A DNA stretch of 64,000 bases from NCBI GenBank assembly GCA_032158295.1, contig CM063263.1, forward strand, positions 10,016,474 through 10,080,473, given 5' to 3'. A model generated the notes under the pieces. The model did no database searches. It was not told the DNA's origin and saw nothing but the letters and a program-made list of their open reading frames with translations. A program made the translations under genes and the position numbers. Below, in pieces: positions 61,135 through 64,000 of this stretch. The number at the start of each line of letters is the position of its first letter. The first letter of the stretch is position 1. The stretch is from Pycnopodia helianthoides. Its lineage: Eukaryota; Echinodermata; Asteroidea; Forcipulatida; Asteriidae.

Positions 61135-62504
61135 GTCTACATGTAGGAAGTAGGAACATATCCACAAATTATATGTTGATATTGTTCAGTAGGCCCAACT
61201 GCTCCCAGAGATCATTCTGGTCGCTCCCAGATATCATTCTGGCAGAATGATCCAACTCTAGCCTTAAGCATAAAACTGTATTCTCAATTTTTGTGCTCGG
61301 TCAAACAGTATAGCTTCCAATAAACATTTGAAAAAGAAACTTTTATAATCATCCGCACAAACAAATTTGTCACAGTTGAGTGGTGCTGACACACGGGACA
61401 ACTGTGATGATAGGCAGGGAGTCAAATAGTGCATTTATGGAGAACTTCTGTGCAATTGTAAGGGAACACTAACAGCTGGGTGACATCCGGTATTTGGGTG
61501 GGTGTCGTTCGCCAGGCTTTGTTAACGCCCCTCCCATCATCACAATCACATGACAGAATGAATGGAATGCCGCTGTGGATGACGTGCATCTATGTTCAAA
61601 GTCAGCCGGCATCATAAATAATAACGTGCAAGGTTGAGTGACATTACACAATTAAACATGAAATGTATGCAACGTTGAAATCGTTTACAAGGTCAGACAG
61701 TTTACATTCGCTATATTGGTTCACGTTTCCGGCCCATCATAAATTCCGAAAAATACATTTTGTTAAGTCAGTAATAATAGTAATAATAATAATACATATA
61801 ATAATAATAATACCGAGTTATTGTATAGCGATTAATCACACCCTGAGGGCGTCTCAAAGCGCTTACTGTTTTTCAACAGGGTATGTGGAGCTACGCTATC
61901 TACATGTAGAGTGTGTACTCACCAAAGACCAATGTTGAAAAAGAGAGCCAACAGCCCAACAACAAGGTGGGCTATCTGTGCGAGTGCCACATTTGGGATA
62001 TTATATTAATGGTTTAAGGTAATATTGTAGTACTAGGTAGGTAGTAGTAGTACTACTACTTTTGTTTTGTTAGTCCTCATTCAATATTCAGTTTGAGTAC
62101 ATGTATGTAAAGTGCTTTACAAACAATACATGACAAAATGGCAACCATCCTTGCAACAATCGTACCCTTGATCCTAAGGAGTATGATTACGATTATCACG
62201 CTACCCTCCAAAGTAAAAAATGATTCTCAACAAGGGTTTAAATGAACCATCATGTTTATGACAGCCATAATTGATTAAGTTCGAATCATGGATGGAGGTA
62301 GAAATATACTGAGTTGTATTGTAACTCTCAACCTCAAGATCTCAAATTACTAATTTAAATTAGAAACAGTTGTCACTACAAAAAAATACTCTACTTTTGA
62401 TAATGTTGAGTTTTAAATAAAGGTAAACATTTTTGAATGTTAACAATTTCACCTACCGTTCAAACTTCCATTCCAGTATTTAACCCTACGCTTTCTTGTT
62501 ATAC
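61135..62504. other. No gene recognised; SINE tail and microsatellites
   Basis: 61770-61865 has (AAT)n followed by TTATTGTATAGCGATTAATC and TCAAAGCGCTTACTG, a SINE/LINE 3' tail on the minus strand. ATCATTCTGG repeats at 61211-61245 and GTAGTAGTAGTACTACTAC near 62042-62060. No coding sequence. Confidence 0.45.
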
Positions 62505-62650
62505 CGTGTTGAGGAAGAGTCCGTTGGCCCCGAGCACTGTGCTGGGAACTCCACTCCACCACATCCACACCGGCTACTCTGAACTTTCCACGGCCCACGA
62601 CCGCCGGTGATCGTTGCACCACACGGAACCGCCTCACCGGTCCCCCGGAA
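62505..62650 (-). CDS. Candidate internal exon with two R/K-F-x-V motifs (unassigned)
   Basis: Bounded by TTTGACTTTTCAAAG on the 5' side and CAACACG then GTATAAC on the 3' side, with 48 open codons in phase 2-in, 1-out. It reads SGGPVRRFRVVQRSPAVV, then GRGKFRVAGVDVVEWSSQ and HSARGQRTLPQH. It is distinctly GC- and CpG-rich. RFRV and KFRV resemble the RFxV docking motifs for SPAK/OSR1 kinases seen in NKCC N-termini and TSC22D proteins. This is a resemblance only; no neighbouring transporter exon was found. The donor is weak. Confidence 0.35.
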
Positions 62651-63180
62651 CTTTGAAAAGTCAAATAAAACAATAAACAGAGCTTGCTTGGGAACAGTTC
62701 CTTCGTATCCTCCAACCCAACCAGTGTTAAACTCTCATGGTATCTATTTCTACTTCAAGAAATTTCGCAGAAAGTTGAAGGTGTGTGACAGTAACACACT
62801 AAATTCAAGTTGAAGTTTTCCAACCCGTACCGTACGTCTGGCTGCTGAAAACTAGTTGTGTATCACATGCACGTAAGTTACACATGCATCCCATCATCAA
62901 TATTGCGCTTTTTGCAAGGGGGATCGACATTCATTATGACGCAAGAAACTACCTCATGTACGGTGTAGTTATACAGCGCCCTCTTTAGTTTCAGTTTTAA
63001 CAGAGGGCGGTCTTCATCATCACCGGAGTGTTGTATCAATGTGAATGATTTGTTTGTAGTGGAAAGGATCTGAACGATGCTTTGTAGTGTTTGGTCCTTT
63101 CCACACCAGCATAAGAGAATATTTAAATTAAGGCCAACATTGAGCATGCAAAGATGTTAAAGGTAGCTTAAAGAGACAGT
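62651..63180. other. No gene recognised
   Basis: AT-richer sequence between two GC-richer blocks. A minus-strand 89-codon frame (62878-63147) has no recognisable domain. Confidence 0.35.
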
Positions 63181-63182
63181 AC

Positions 63183-63575
63183 TTAACATCTTCTCAACAT
63201 ATTCTGACTACAGTCGTGTGCCCGCCAGGAAAAGTTCACGCTCAGATTTCTTGTAACACAATTTTTGCCGCGCGTGCTCTCCCTTTCGGGTAAAACTTTT
63301 GTTACGTCTTTCCTCGCTCGGGGCACGCGAAAATCGAAGAAAGGAACCTTTTCTCCATAAAGGCGATACCCCAAATAAACTTGAGGCAAATTTACACGTT
63401 TAATTTCTTTTAAACTTTTATGTTGCTCTTCTTCTTCTTCTTCTTTGAGATTGTCTATTGAATTACTTCGCTGCTGCGCAGATTGCATCGTCATGACATG
63501 ACATAGAATGTCACATCCAATAATATTCTTTTTGAAAAAGAGAGAAGTGATGTATTTGTCTGCTGCATTATACAC
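63183..63575 (-). CDS. Uncertain 130-residue open frame
   Basis: ATG at 63575 to TGA ending at 63183. The product has a Glu run (KEEEEEE) encoded by a CTT/GAA microsatellite, then a basic C-terminal half (RVPRARKDVTKVLPERESTR). 63190-63320 is CpG-rich. I recognise no family. The C-terminal text has the feel of a dispersed repeat, and the CpG-rich block might be a promoter instead. Confidence 0.2.
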   Translation of the reverse strand: MYNAADKYITSLFFKKNIIGCDILCHVMTMQSAQQRSNSIDNLKEEEEEEQHKSLKEIKRVNLPQVYLGYRLYGEKVPFFDFRVPRARKDVTKVLPERESTRGKNCVTRNLSVNFSWRAHDCSQNMLRRC

Positions 63576-63714
63576 ACATGAATTGTTTCCGTTGGCAAAA
63601 CTCCTCTTAAACTGGACAAACTAGACACGATATTTTCTTTTTGGTGTGTAATTTAAATGTATACATTTGTTTCTCACTCACGACAAAAAGATCCATATAT
63701 CAAACCCTAGCAAA

Positions 63715-63990
63715 CTATCTTTGGTTTTCGGAACCGTTCGATTGTTTTCCTTTATAATGTAAATAAATACATGTGACAATTTCGTTTCAAAATCTGGAGC
63801 AGTCCACGCAGGAAGAATAATCCCTAATTGGAACACACAATAATGAAAACCTAATTCATGCATGAAACAGCATTAAAAAAAAAAATTTTCTCAATAAAAA
63901 CACATTCCTTAGAATGGAGTTGTTTCTCAAAAATGTAGTATATAAGTACCAAGTTGGTAATTGTTAGTTTTGGAGTAATTACCAAGGTAG
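63715..63990. repeat. MITE with ATACCTTTGGT-type ends, copy 2
   Basis: CTATCTTTGGTTTTCGGAAC at the left and GGAGTAATTACCAAGGTAGG at the right, sharing CAGGAAGAATAATCCCTAAT and AAACACATTCCTTAGAATGG with 39249-39606. Confidence 0.6.
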
Positions 63991-64000
63991 GCCTATACCC

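Overview
This is a metazoan nuclear window: low GC, long introns with GT-AG junctions, and dense dispersed repeats. It holds one gene I can identify with confidence. That gene is a TMEM198-family seven-pass membrane protein on the minus strand, built from four coding exons (34475-34274, 17796-17233, 16404-16262, 5744-5526). Together they encode a 375-residue protein with matching splice phases at all three junctions. The repeat vocabulary includes foldback elements beginning with GGGCCCAATTTCATAGAGC, (ATT)n-tailed tRNA-derived SINEs and TTAA-target MITEs. My recollection is that these suit a marine deuterostome, most likely an echinoderm, but I cannot confirm species from here.

Layout: 1-5525 is the 3' flank or 3' UTR of the gene plus repeats. 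5526-5744 is the last coding exon. 5745-16261 is intron 3, with a 113-bp satellite, a long-TIR element, SINEs and a LINE relic. 16262-16404 is exon 3. 16405-17232 is intron 2, made almost entirely of a tandem array that appears seeded from the end of exon 2. 17233-17796 is exon 2. 17797-34273 is the 16.5-kb intron 1, with TTAA MITEs, a retroelement fragment, tRNA-like loci and minisatellites. 34274-34591 is the first coding exon with a probable UTR acceptor. 34592-64000 is upstream intron or intergenic sequence. It includes a second satellite cluster, nested MITEs and a GC-richer right end with exon-like blocks that I cannot assign.

The genome-biology content is mostly mobile DNA. Five copies of one TTAA MITE occur, one of them nested in a related element, so the target duplication can be read directly. 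A 113-bp satellite appears at three loci. Each array is followed, on the same side relative to its own orientation, by the same non-repetitive flank. This suggests that the arrays travel inside a composite mobile element. The most unusual local feature is intron 2 of TMEM198, where a copy of the exon 2 end with a consensus 5' splice site sits 71 nt from the next exon.
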